DNA of 42,066 nucleotides from a virus, in the IMG/VR virus record IMGVR_UViG_3300044655_001966, positions 1 through 42,066 of that record; one strand, written 5' to 3'. A model generated the notes under the pieces. That model worked only from the letters and a program-made list of their open reading frames with translations. It did no database searches and was not told where the DNA came from. Both the position numbers and the translations under genes were made by a program. Positions 21,212-31,500 of the stretch are shown one piece after another (the stretch's first letter is position 1; each line of letters opens with the position of its first letter).

Positions 21212-24200
21212 ATGGCTACTTTTGCTGAAAATGAAGTTGCACGTTTAATACTTGAAGTTGAGCGGTGGAAAAGAATAGTTGCACAACGAGAAGCAATCTT
21301 AGCCAACCCACCACCAGGCACAACCCCGGAACAACTTGCCACACAAAGAACCAATTTAGCTCTGTCTCAGGCAACGCTGGCTCAATATGAAGCTGATTTA
21401 CAAGCGGCACAACAGGTTGCTGCCACTCAAAGAACACCAGAACCAGAACCACAACCACCTGCTACTGCCAGCCAAACAGTGTCAGATGACGCACCACAAG
21501 GACCCAACGCACCACCTGCGGCTGAAGTCAGTCCCTCAGGTCGCATAGTTGCACCACCTGACACCAGCAAGCCCAGCAATGCCGAAACACCAGTCACATC
21601 AGACACAGGCGGTGACACAGGCACCAACGATCCCGTGCGCACCACAGAACAAACACAAGCCACTAACGGATACAACCAAGGCATCAACGTCAGAGCCGAA
21701 GATGGCACACTGTCTAATCTTAGAAAGAATCCCGAAGCAGGCGAGTTGTACGATCCTGGTGGTATGCCTGGAGGTGTTGATTTAAAAACAGAATCTGGCA
21801 CACCCACCAGGGACGATGCGGCCAACAATTCAACATCCACCAAGCAAACTGAAGTAAACGCCAGCGAGGCCAGTTTGGTCAAGGTCATTCCTCAACCAAA
21901 TGTACTGGATGGTTACTACAGTTATTCCTATCAGATATCTGTGTATTTGGCCAATGACACACAGTACAAGAGACTTTTGTATGGCAACAATCTCAAACTT
22001 GACGGTTATCAGTTGTTGTTTCAAACTGGAGGAGCACCGCTGAATCGTGACGGAGTTCGGCCACAGCCAGCTGCCGGCACTACGGATCAAGATGGTGGCA
22101 CTGTACCCCCAGAAGAACGCAACTACCCTGATGGTGGACGCAGTCCGTTTTTTGACAATGATTTCTATATAGATTCAGTAACACTTGAGAATTTATTACC
22201 AGTTGGCGGCAATGGCGGCGCACATCACAATATTGACATTAAATTTACCTTGATAGAGCCACAAGGCATGACGTTATTAGAACGTCTGCGCGATGCTGTG
22301 GAAAATCACATGCCCGTGAATCCAGACGGTAAAGTCAACTATGTAGCTGCCACCTATATCATGATCATCAGATTTTATGGGTACGACCAAAGTGGTAACA
22401 TTGTGATGCCCATCAAAGGAGGTCTCACAGTAGGGGGACAAACCAGTGATACTCAGGCTGTGGTAGAAAAAATAATACCATTTAAGATCAAGAACATTGA
22501 CTGGACGGTGAGCAGCAAGACTACCAGTTATGAATGGACATGTAAACCAGTCGGGCAGGACATTGGCGGCTCCACGGCTCGTGGTACTATCCCATACGAC
22601 ATTCAACTGAATGCCACCAGTGTAGAAAAAATGCTAGGGGGTCAAGCAAAATATACATCAACTGCGGCAACTGCGTCCACCCCTGGAGCATCAACCACTG
22701 CTACAGACGCACGTGGCAGAGCAACTGCACAATCTGATCCAAGGGTACCTGGTAACGCCCCAGCACAACGGGTGCCACCTCCCACTCAAGCCAGTGTGAG
22801 AGCAGTAGACAATGCCATAGATGCTGCCGCCAAAGCTCCTCAAACCGCTGTGTCTGCACCAAAACCTTCGCGAGTGATAGTACAAGGACTCATGCAGGCC
22901 ATGAATGACTTTCAACAAAAACTTGTGTTGGATGGTGTTTATGAACAGGCTGACAACTATTCAATTGAATTTGTGGGTCCTGGTGCTGAAAAAATAGCCG
23001 GAGCCACATTGGTACAACCCAATGTCAAAATACCAAAAAATTATACCAACATGCCAGTTGGCAAAGAAGTCCCAGAGAAAGATCGTGTGGACAATGCCAG
23101 CAGAAGTTGGAGTATCACTGCTGGTCAACAGATTTTGCAGGTCATTGAATTAATTTTACGCAATAGTAGTTACATTGGCTCACAGGCCTTGTTTACTATA
23201 GACGAAGATGGCAAACAAATCCCCACAAAAAATCTCAACTACAACGAGCCGGTGAAATGGTATGTGATCAACATGAGTGCGAAGCCACGCACCAACAAAC
23301 TTGACGGCAAAAGAAATGACTATGCCTATGACATCAAGTACACTGTGAGTCCTTTTTTGATCAAAAATTTAAACAGCATATACTTTCCAGTAAACCGGTT
23401 TACTGGAGTTCACAAAAGTTATCCTTACTGGTTTACTGGGCAAAATACAGCGGTGCTGGAATATCAAGAAACACTCAATGCTATCTTTAGAGCGACATTG
23501 AGTGGAAGTGTAGAGGAAGATGCTCTGGCCACAAAACAACGTAATGCACAAACTGCCAGTTTGAATGACATCATGATGTATACCTATCAGGCTCGTAGCA
23601 CAGAATCCAGTGCAGGCGCCCTGGGCAAAAGTTTTGAACTGGGCGCCAATGCTGCAGAATTATTGTATGACCCAGTGGGTCTCAAAGAAGCCAAAGTTAA
23701 AATCATTGGCGACCCTGCCTGGATCGCTCAAGGCAGTTTGTTCCGCCCTGTGAATCAAGAAACATTTGGCGGCAAGGCCCTGACGTCAGGATTCATGCCC
23801 GACGGATCAATTGCTTTTGACAATCAAGAAATCTTGTTTGAAATAGTGTGGCAAAGACCCGAAGATTATGATCTTGGTACTGGTATGGCAGATCCTTACA
23901 GTAAGACACAAAAGAAATACAATGCCCGAGTGGCCCTGCAGAGTCGAGTGTACCTGGCTACCAAAGTTACAAGTGAATTTAGAGCTGGCAGATTTGAACA
24001 AACTCTTGTGGGAAAAATTTACAACCTTGTAAAACCAGATGCAAGCAATGCCTCTAAACCTTCTGTAGCAGCATTGGCCACCAACAAAAATGGCAGTGAT
24101 GCTGGTAGGGGCAAGCCAACGCAGGCCACGGTGAGGGGAATAGACAACGCCATAGACGCTCGAGCAAAAGCCGAAGCTGCAACTGCGGCCGCACAAAAAG

Positions 24201-24610
24201 CAAGATCTGATTTTGCCAAAACTGATCCACGACGTCTTGACACAGGTGACGGCGGCACACGTGCCATACTAGGCGCACAGGGTGCCTACAAGGAAGCAAA
24301 GTTTACTGAAAACGCCGGTGGCGCTGCATTCGGTAATCCAAATTTGGCCAGACAAGGCATCACCAGTCGCTTTATCAGAAACCAGCCGCCGCCGGAGCCG
24401 CCCACAGATGGAACTGGTCAGACCGTGACATCTACAAGTGTGGCGGCCACGAATGTTCCGCCAAAATTACCTGAAGCCAACCCACAGGTTACACCGGGTC
24501 AAGCGGCAGCCGCCTTGAATGCCCAACGAATAGCAGATCTAAAAGCAAGAGCCGCTGGTACTGCACCAAAGTACAGACCAGGGCAACCAATTGCCACAGA
24601 AGGAGGTTAA
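21212..24610 (+). CDS. Large baseplate hub protein, gp27-like candidate, 1132 aa
   Basis: Residues 1-75 are a coiled-coil helix; 75-215 are Pro/Thr/Ala-rich linker. A beta-rich domain follows (~220-465: DGYYSYSYQISVYL, FFDNDFYIDSVTLENL, KFTLIEPQGMTLLERLRDAV, YIMIIRFYGYD, YEWTCKPVGQD). A second linker leads to a larger domain (~555-930) with VKWYVINMSAKPRTNKLDGK and YPYWFTGQNTAVLEYQETLN. It ends with KVKIIGDPAWIAQGSLF...SEFRAGRFEQTLVGKIYNL, the 'GDP..I..G...F..G.F.Q.L.G' pattern of gp27/GpD-type hub proteins. Lying directly before the gp5 spike, as a gp27 partner would, supports a hub role. A short peptide recurs in both linkers (22784-22836 and 24119-24171). T4 gp27 is only 391 aa. Confidence 0.6.
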   Translation: MATFAENEVARLILEVERWKRIVAQREAILANPPPGTTPEQLATQRTNLALSQATLAQYEADLQAAQQVAATQRTPEPEPQPPATASQTVSDDAPQGPNAPPAAEVSPSGRIVAPPDTSKPSNAETPVTSDTGGDTGTNDPVRTTEQTQATNGYNQGINVRAEDGTLSNLRKNPEAGELYDPGGMPGGVDLKTESGTPTRDDAANNSTSTKQTEVNASEASLVKVIPQPNVLDGYYSYSYQISVYLANDTQYKRLLYGNNLKLDGYQLLFQTGGAPLNRDGVRPQPAAGTTDQDGGTVPPEERNYPDGGRSPFFDNDFYIDSVTLENLLPVGGNGGAHHNIDIKFTLIEPQGMTLLERLRDAVENHMPVNPDGKVNYVAATYIMIIRFYGYDQSGNIVMPIKGGLTVGGQTSDTQAVVEKIIPFKIKNIDWTVSSKTTSYEWTCKPVGQDIGGSTARGTIPYDIQLNATSVEKMLGGQAKYTSTAATASTPGASTTATDARGRATAQSDPRVPGNAPAQRVPPPTQASVRAVDNAIDAAAKAPQTAVSAPKPSRVIVQGLMQAMNDFQQKLVLDGVYEQADNYSIEFVGPGAEKIAGATLVQPNVKIPKNYTNMPVGKEVPEKDRVDNASRSWSITAGQQILQVIELILRNSSYIGSQALFTIDEDGKQIPTKNLNYNEPVKWYVINMSAKPRTNKLDGKRNDYAYDIKYTVSPFLIKNLNSIYFPVNRFTGVHKSYPYWFTGQNTAVLEYQETLNAIFRATLSGSVEEDALATKQRNAQTASLNDIMMYTYQARSTESSAGALGKSFELGANAAELLYDPVGLKEAKVKIIGDPAWIAQGSLFRPVNQETFGGKALTSGFMPDGSIAFDNQEILFEIVWQRPEDYDLGTGMADPYSKTQKKYNARVALQSRVYLATKVTSEFRAGRFEQTLVGKIYNLVKPDASNASKPSVAALATNKNGSDAGRGKPTQATVRGIDNAIDARAKAEAATAAAQKARSDFAKTDPRRLDTGDGGTRAILGAQGAYKEAKFTENAGGAAFGNPNLARQGITSRFIRNQPPPEPPTDGTGQTVTSTSVAATNVPPKLPEANPQVTPGQAAAALNAQRIADLKARAAGTAPKYRPGQPIATEGG

Positions 24611-24613
24611 TCA

Positions 24614-26140
24614 ATGGCAGAGAACGTAGAACGCAGTCGAGGTCGGCCCAGTAACTACAAACTGGATCGTGGAGGAGTACCCGCAGAATTTGGACCATTC
24701 ACAGGAGTAGTCATGAGTACTACAGATCCCACACGGTCAGGCCGTCTGCGGGTGTACATTGATGCGTTTAGTTCAGGAGCTGACATTGGTGCCATGGACA
24801 ACGAAGCCACCTGGACCACAGTGAGTTACATGCCATCATTCTATGGCAACACACCAATGAGTCAGACTCAAGGAGCCACTGAAGGCCTTGGCGCCTATCC
24901 TGGCAATCCTACCAGTTACGGCATGTGGTTTACGCCGCCTGATGTGGGAGTAACAGTAATTTGTATATTTGTCAATGGTGATCGTAGCCAAGGTTTTTAT
25001 ATTGGCGTAGTACCAGAACAAGGACTAGGGCACATGGTGCCCGCCATTGGGTCTGTAACAGCATCACAAGCAGATGTGCAGAACCAAAATCAAGAAACTT
25101 ATTTTGCTGATGCTCCTAGGCTACCAGTTACAGAAATCAACCTAAACAACGACGGTATTTTCAACGACCCAAGATTTTATGATCAGGCCAAACCGGTGCA
25201 TGGATATCTCGCACAAGCATTGTTGCAACAAGGATTGATCACAGATCTAGAACGAGGTACTATTCAAAGTTCAAGTCAACGAGAAACTCCCAGCGCAGTA
25301 TTTGGCATCAGCACACCGGGCACGGCCATTTATCAAGGCGGCATGAAACCCAATGACATCAGAGCCAAACTCAATTCTGGAGAAGTCAAACCTGGCGATG
25401 CTAGAGTAATTGGTCGAGTAGGTGGGCACAGTCTAGTTATGGACGATGGAGACCTAGATGGAAACAACGCCTTGTTACGTTTGAGAACCAGCCTTGGCCA
25501 TCAAATCACCATGAGTGACACAGGAAACTTTTTCTACATTGTTCATGCCAATGGACAGACTTGGTTGGAGTTTGGGGTAGAAGGTACAGTGGATGTGTAT
25601 GCCACAAACTCAGTGAATGTACGCACCAAGGGAGATATTAACTTCCATGCTGACAGAGATATCAACATGTTTGCTGGCCGCTATTTAAAAATGAAAAGCA
25701 AACAAGACATGCAGATAGAGTCAGGAACGTTTTTGGCCATGCAAGCACAGGAAGATATCACACTGTACAGTCGCAGTACTGTGGGCGTCAAGGCCGATGG
25801 AACACTGACACTGAACAGCGCATCAGGCTCTTGGGGTGCAGGATCTGCATTGGCATTACAAGCAGGTGGTATTGATCTCAACGGACCTGCAGCAGGCCGG
25901 GTAAACACACCACAACCCTTGACCAAAACACTACTAGACGATACCGAATGGGATACCAGCAAGGGGTGGATAGTCAAACCCGAAGGGCTTGAAAGCATTG
26001 TGAATCGAGCGCCTACACATGAACCATATCCTTATCATAACAAGGGTGTGGATGTTGAGATTGCGTTTGAAGAAGGCAAGCCAAGCCCACCACCTGGCGC
26101 AGTACCAGTTCCAGCTGGCATAGAAATACAGGCAAAATAA
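24614..26140 (+). CDS. gp5: Baseplate hub/tail spike gp5 without lysozyme domain
   Basis: 508 aa. The N-terminal OB-fold begins GPFTGVVMSTTDPTRSGRLR and runs through MWFTPPDVGVTVICIFVNGD and GFYIGVVP, the gp5/VgrG pattern. The C-terminal part (~residues 290-430) is a spike beta-helix: LRLRTSLGHQITMSDTGNFF, then repeated short units ending in D-I/M (GDINFHADRDINMFAGRYLK, MQIESGTFL, DITLYSRSTVGVKADGTLTL). Between them lie ~130 residues with no T4-lysozyme sequence, so the muramidase of T4 gp5 is missing. A perfect AGGAGG (24601-24606) lies 7 nt before the ATG. A Pro-rich tail ends the protein. It pierces the outer membrane as the tail contracts. Confidence 0.88.
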   Translation: MAENVERSRGRPSNYKLDRGGVPAEFGPFTGVVMSTTDPTRSGRLRVYIDAFSSGADIGAMDNEATWTTVSYMPSFYGNTPMSQTQGATEGLGAYPGNPTSYGMWFTPPDVGVTVICIFVNGDRSQGFYIGVVPEQGLGHMVPAIGSVTASQADVQNQNQETYFADAPRLPVTEINLNNDGIFNDPRFYDQAKPVHGYLAQALLQQGLITDLERGTIQSSSQRETPSAVFGISTPGTAIYQGGMKPNDIRAKLNSGEVKPGDARVIGRVGGHSLVMDDGDLDGNNALLRLRTSLGHQITMSDTGNFFYIVHANGQTWLEFGVEGTVDVYATNSVNVRTKGDINFHADRDINMFAGRYLKMKSKQDMQIESGTFLAMQAQEDITLYSRSTVGVKADGTLTLNSASGSWGAGSALALQAGGIDLNGPAAGRVNTPQPLTKTLLDDTEWDTSKGWIVKPEGLESIVNRAPTHEPYPYHNKGVDVEIAFEEGKPSPPPGAVPVPAGIEIQAK

Positions 26141-26141
26141 C

Positions 26142-28130
26142 ATGGCTGAATTTACATTTAATCTTGATCAACTCAAAGCCAGTGTTGGTAAAACACAGAC
26201 CCGCTTTGAAGCTGGCCTGTATTCTAAAACCAAAGATGAAGATTTAACCTACACAGGTGATGATTACATAGTATGGGATAGAACCAACGGTGAACGTCTG
26301 CGCAGAGGATTGCCCAGTTTAACTCAAATTGGTTATCCACGACCGCCTGAAGATACCACAGGAGCAGCAACGGACACACCAGCTACAGGCTCAGTGCCCA
26401 CAAACTCCGACGGCTCTGCAAAAACATTTGCTATCAAGGGTCCTCCAGGACTCACACGTGAGCAGGCATTTGCAATATTCAAGAAACAAGCTGACACTGG
26501 TAGTCTTGTGGGATTCAAACCAGGAGAAACATTAAGCGCCGCGACACAAGCTGCGGACGGCCTAGCTGGGGCACAGGCCATGGTAGCACAAGCTCAGTCA
26601 GGAGTGGCTGGTAGCCTCAACGTGGGAAGTTTTACATCCAGTCTGTCAGCATCTGGAGTAGATTTGGCCACTGGACGTATACCATCAGTGGATGCAGCAT
26701 TTGCTCGAGGTGGTGTCAACGGCGGCGCTGGTGCGTTGACCAGTGTGCTAGGCAGTGTAGCCGGCGGTCTAGGAGCCGCAGGTGGAGCACTCAATGGATC
26801 ACTTGCTGGTATTGCCCCTGGGTTGACAGCAGCAGTTGGTCCAGCAGTAAATTCAGTAACACGTTCTCTAAGCGGCACAGCAGGATCAAGTCAGTTAGGG
26901 TCGGCGTTGGTAGGCGCCGCAGGAATACAAGGTTCAGTTGCAGTAACGTCTATACAAACAATCAACAAAACAATCAGTGGATTAACCGTTACCAGTCCCA
27001 TCAACACCGCAGACTTTACTAAAATTGCTGGCGGCATCACGCCTGCGGGTGCTGTGGCAGCTCTAGGACCCATGGGCGTGCCTGAAGTTAACGGATTGTT
27101 GGCACAAGCTAAAAATCTAGTTAATCAGGGCAGCTCAGTCTTGAGCAATACCAAAGGTCTTGGATCATTTGGGCTTGATGCTGGTCAATTAGAAACAGCC
27201 GGTTATGTAAAACCTGGCACAAGAGCACTGTTGGCAGCAGGTACAAACGTGTTTGCTGATGTAATTAAAAGTCCTGCAGTATGGACTGGCAAAGACGGAA
27301 TCAAAAGCGCCGCAGATCTTTTAAAGAACGTGCCCAAGCAAAGTCAAATTCAACAGGATCTCATGGCCAAGGGCGTGGCAGGTCTAGCCGCAGTTGGCGT
27401 ACCTGTTAAAAATTTATCCAGCCAAGGACTTGCTGGTATGGCATTGAATGCAGCCAAAGATCTGCCCAGTGCCGAAGCATTTGCAAAAGGTTTACCAATC
27501 CCCGGCGATGCAACTGGTTCCGTACAAGCTGCGTTTGGTAGTGCAGTTCGTGACGGCGCATTTGCTGTGAACTTGGTACAGACTAAAATTCCTACTGAAT
27601 TCAAGCAACAAGACATACCAGTACCTGCTGCTAACACAGTAAATCGTTCCACACTAGATGCCGCTAGTACACGAGTTATTGGGGATGACAAAGTCCCAAC
27701 GCCCAATTACGGACCAACAGAAACCAAATTGGAAAATCAGGCCGATGTTGAAGATTATGCTGACAAAGCGGTGATTTACATAAATCAGTATTTGAATCCT
27801 GCTGGCCGTGCCTTGTTCCAACTTGAAACCAAATTATCCGCGTTGGAAAATCAACAAGTAATTTCTCCAGAGGCATTTTCTGCAATAGATAGCGAATATC
27901 AACAGCTTCGAGATACGTTTAACAGCAGTGCTCGTGTGGAGGCTAGTGTACAGTACCTTGAAGCATTTAATAAATTGACACAGATTCAAAGAGGAAACGT
28001 AAATCAATTGCCCACAGGTCCAAAAAATGTTCAAGCAAAACAAGCTCTGCTTATAGAAAGTTCGAATAAAATTCGACAAAGAATAAACCAGTTAAAGTTG
28101 AAGATTGAAGGTCCGAGGAACAGCGCCTAA
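26142..28130 (+). CDS. Unrecognised Gly/Ala-rich virion protein, 662 aa
   Basis: I do not recognise a family. The N-terminus (FTFNLDQLKASVGKTQTRFE) and a WDRTNGERLRRGLPSL segment look globular, followed by a long Gly/Ala/Ser/Val-rich middle (~110-470) of weakly repeated hydrophobic stretches such as SVAGGLGAAGGALNGSLAGI. The last ~130 residues are a charged coiled coil (LETKLSALENQQVISPEAFS ... SSNKIRQRINQLKLKIEG). It starts 1 nt after gp5 and ends 18 nt before gp25, so it is part of the baseplate operon. The composition resembles tape measures or membrane-inserting tail proteins, making a hub or tail-core ejected protein possible; that is inference. Confidence 0.6.
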   Translation: MAEFTFNLDQLKASVGKTQTRFEAGLYSKTKDEDLTYTGDDYIVWDRTNGERLRRGLPSLTQIGYPRPPEDTTGAATDTPATGSVPTNSDGSAKTFAIKGPPGLTREQAFAIFKKQADTGSLVGFKPGETLSAATQAADGLAGAQAMVAQAQSGVAGSLNVGSFTSSLSASGVDLATGRIPSVDAAFARGGVNGGAGALTSVLGSVAGGLGAAGGALNGSLAGIAPGLTAAVGPAVNSVTRSLSGTAGSSQLGSALVGAAGIQGSVAVTSIQTINKTISGLTVTSPINTADFTKIAGGITPAGAVAALGPMGVPEVNGLLAQAKNLVNQGSSVLSNTKGLGSFGLDAGQLETAGYVKPGTRALLAAGTNVFADVIKSPAVWTGKDGIKSAADLLKNVPKQSQIQQDLMAKGVAGLAAVGVPVKNLSSQGLAGMALNAAKDLPSAEAFAKGLPIPGDATGSVQAAFGSAVRDGAFAVNLVQTKIPTEFKQQDIPVPAANTVNRSTLDAASTRVIGDDKVPTPNYGPTETKLENQADVEDYADKAVIYINQYLNPAGRALFQLETKLSALENQQVISPEAFSAIDSEYQQLRDTFNSSARVEASVQYLEAFNKLTQIQRGNVNQLPTGPKNVQAKQALLIESSNKIRQRINQLKLKIEGPRNSA

Positions 28131-28136
28131 AAACGC

Positions 28137-28144
28137 TATAAATA
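28137..28144 (+). promoter_or_regulatory. Perfect late box 4 nt before gp25
   Basis: Exact TATAAATA, ending only 4 nt before the ATG at 28149 and lying after the preceding stop. There is no Shine-Dalgarno between. If used as in T4, transcription would begin at or within the start codon, giving a leaderless mRNA; otherwise the match is chance. Confidence 0.45.
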
Positions 28145-28148
28145 CAAC

Positions 28149-28526
28149 ATGGCACAAAGATTCATTGGATTCAACACACAGAATCAGTTTAAAAAATTCA
28201 CACTGACGGATTTTGAATTGGTCAAACGCGATCTGTTGAATGCGTTTAATATTCGGCAGGGACAGCTGCCCGGACGACCAGGATACGGCACTGTGCTGTG
28301 GGACTACTTGTTTGAACCACAACTGGAAGAATTACAAACAGCCATTGAAAGAGAAGTTCAGCGAGTGGCCGGCGGCGACCCTAGGCTCTACATCAGTGAT
28401 ATCCAAACTTTTCCCCAGAACAACGGTATTTTGATACAGATAGAACTAACTGTGGTTCCCAGCACTGATGCTGAACGTTTGAGTATTTTCTTTGATCTAC
28501 AACAACGTAACGCATCCTATGTATAA
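28149..28526 (+). CDS. gp25: Baseplate wedge protein gp25
   Basis: 125 aa; T4 gp25 is 132. It belongs to the gp25/W (GPW) family, a core wedge protein that holds the sheath-initiating end of the baseplate. The typical pattern is RDLLNAFNIRQGQLPGRPGY, GTVLWDYLFEPQ (the conserved E-P), a long helix (LEELQTAIEREVQRVA), DPRLYISDI and a final beta strand ILIQIELTVVPSTDAERLSI. No Shine-Dalgarno is visible; a late-type box ends 4 nt before the ATG. gp6 follows 48 nt later. The gp25-gp6 pair is characteristic of T4-like and other contractile systems. Confidence 0.92.
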   Translation: MAQRFIGFNTQNQFKKFTLTDFELVKRDLLNAFNIRQGQLPGRPGYGTVLWDYLFEPQLEELQTAIEREVQRVAGGDPRLYISDIQTFPQNNGILIQIELTVVPSTDAERLSIFFDLQQRNASYV

Positions 28527-28545
28527 CTAAGCCGTTTTTGTTGCC

Positions 28546-28553
28546 CATAAATA
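28546..28553 (+). promoter_or_regulatory. Candidate late promoter for gp6
   Basis: CATAAATA, one mismatch from TATAAATA, 21 nt before the gp6 ATG, with a TGAGG ribosome site between. Spacing is as for the box at 10072. Confidence 0.5.
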
Positions 28554-28574
28554 AAAGACTGAGGCACTAATAAA

Positions 28575-31500
28575 ATGGCAACCACCACAAGACAAACCGC
28601 AATATTTGGAGTTGAGGACTGGAAACAGATCTATCAAACCTATCGCGAAGCTGACTTCCAAAGTTATGATTTTGAAACTTTGCGCAAGAGCTTTATTGAC
28701 TATTTGCGGTTGTACTATCCCGAAACGTTCAACGACTTTATTGAATCGTCGGAATACATTGCCTTGCTGGATGTTATGGCGTTTATGGGCCAAGCACTGG
28801 CATTTCGCTCCGACCTAAACACACGTGAAAACTACATGGACACGGCCGAGCGTCGTGACAGTGTGGTTCGTTTGGCCAACCTAGTCAGCTACACTGCCAA
28901 ACGCAACACAGCCGCACAGGGCTTGCTTAAAGTTTTTTCAATAACCACAACAGAAAACGTAATTGATTATCAAGGCGTTAACTTGAGCAATGTCACAGTG
29001 AACTGGGCTGATCCTACCAACCCTGATTGGCAAGAGCAGTTTACCACCATTATCAATGCCAGTTTGGTCAACACTCAACGAGTGGGCCGCCCTGGCAACC
29101 GTCAGACTATCCTGGGCGTGAGAACAGACGAATATGGTATCAACTTGGTACCTGGCTATTTGCCCATTGTGCCTTACACAGCCACAGTAGACGGAGTGAC
29201 CATGCCGTTTGAGGCCATGACATCCACATCAGTGGGCGCAGATTTTCTGTATGAGCCAAGCCCACGAGCCAATTCACCATTCAATGTGTTGTTCCGCAAT
29301 GATCAACTGGGCTTTCAGTCAGCCAACACCGGCTACTTCTTTATGTTCAAGCAAGGTGTACTACAGAACCAAGACTTTAACTTGGCTGAAAAAGTCAGCA
29401 ATCGCACGGTAAACATCAACATTGAAGGTGTCAACAATGAAGATCGTTGGTTGTACCAGTTGGACAACCTGGGTAATATCAATCGCGAATGGGAATACAC
29501 AGAAAACATCTATGCTGCGGCAGCTGAACAAATTGGTACCAGCCTGCGCCCTATCTACACAGTGACATCACGCACCAATGATCAGATCACCATGGTGTTT
29601 GGTGACGGCGTGTTCTCAGAAATTCCAGTGGGCACATTCCGTGCCTATGTTCGTGCATCAAACGGATTGCAATACATTATCAATCCTGAAGAGATGCAGA
29701 GTGTGACTATCCCCATCAGTTACATCAGTCGCAACGGCAATCTTGAGACCATCACATTCACCTGCGGTATCACACGACCTGTGAGCAATAGCCAGGCACG
29801 TGAAACCATTGATCAAATCAAACAACGTGCGCCTGCACAGTACTATACTCAAAACCGCATGGTCAACGGCGAAGACTACAACCTCTTCCCGTACACACAA
29901 TACAATTCAATTGTAAAAAGCAAGGCCTTGAATCGTGCCTCAATTGGTACCAGTCGTTATCTTGACCTTGTGGACAACACCGGCAAATATTCCAGCACCA
30001 ACAGTTTTGGCGCCGATGGCGGATTGTGGGAACAAAATATATTGCCTACTATTTTGTTTTCCTACACTAATCGAAATGAAATAGCAGATGTGATTGCCAA
30101 TCAGGTACAGCCTGGCTTGGCTGAAGCTACCATGAAGCAGTTTTACTATGCTAATTTTCCAAGAGTAACTGAATCCACTCTGCCCACATATGGTGCAACC
30201 ACCTGGGTGCCAGGTGCTACCTGGAATCAGAGCACTACCTTGGCCAATGAAACCACCGGATATTTTAGAAATGCAGTGACTTCAGCAACGTGGCCCAATG
30301 GTACTCCAATCCCAGTGGGATTTACAACCACTACCAATTTCAAGTATGTGGCTGTGGGCAGTTTGATAAAATTTGTACCACCTGCTGGCTACTACTTTGA
30401 CGCTAATAATAAACTCAAGCCCGGCACACCCAGCCGCGCAGACGAAACATTAGAAATTTGGGCCAGTCCCCTGAGCATACAAGGCACTGGATACAACAAT
30501 GGCCTAGGAAATCTCAGTTCAGGCGCAGGCCCTATCACACTGAATAATTTTATACCAACTGGTGCCCTAGTCGACACTATTATTCCACTGTTTGTTTCAG
30601 ACTTGCCACTGGCATTGGAACAGGCCATGGCCGAACAAATTTTGCTCAATCGTAACTTTGGCATTGGCTATGACAGCAACGGCGACATCACTGGAACTCC
30701 CTACAGCTGGTACTTGATTACCAGTACCAACCTAGCTGCCAACAGCACATGGAGTCAAGCCAATGCAGGATCCACCACAGGCACAAATCAAGATGCATCA
30801 TGGTTGATTCAGTTTGTGGTGCAAAATCAAAACTACACAATCACCTTCCGTGGCCTGGCCTATTACTTTGGTTCAGTGCTGAGCACACGCTTTTTCTTCT
30901 ATGATGGCTCGCAAATTTACGACTCACGAACTGGCACAGTGATCAAGGATTACATCAATGTTCTGGCAGTAAACACTAGACCCGACTCTACAGACCATTT
31001 GTCCGGAGATGTTGTCATGACTATTACTGGACAACCAGTTGAATCAGACGGATACGTAGACGATTTCCAAGTGCTGGTCAGTTACCGTGACAGCGACAAT
31101 GATGGCGTGCCTGACAATCCTGACTTCTTTAATGAGATTGTTGCGCCTTCTGTAGACCCCACACAAAAGTACATATACCTACAAAAAACTGTGGACTTTG
31201 ACAACCTACAACGTTACCTGTTGGTAGCACAGGGCGAAGTTGTGAGTGACTACGCCACTTTAGATGATATTGAGTTGGCCAAGACTGAGTGGACTCCGGG
31301 ACAGGTATTCTATGCTTATACAGACGAGGCATTTTATCAATTGAGCGTGGGTGCTACTGGCCTTCGTACATTGATTGATGTAAGCAACGAATGGATTGCT
31401 AGAACTGGTCGTCAGTCGTTGTACTTCCAGTATCGACACAACGCACCACTGACCACCCGCATTGATCCAGGTACCACTAATATTATTGATCTATATGTGG

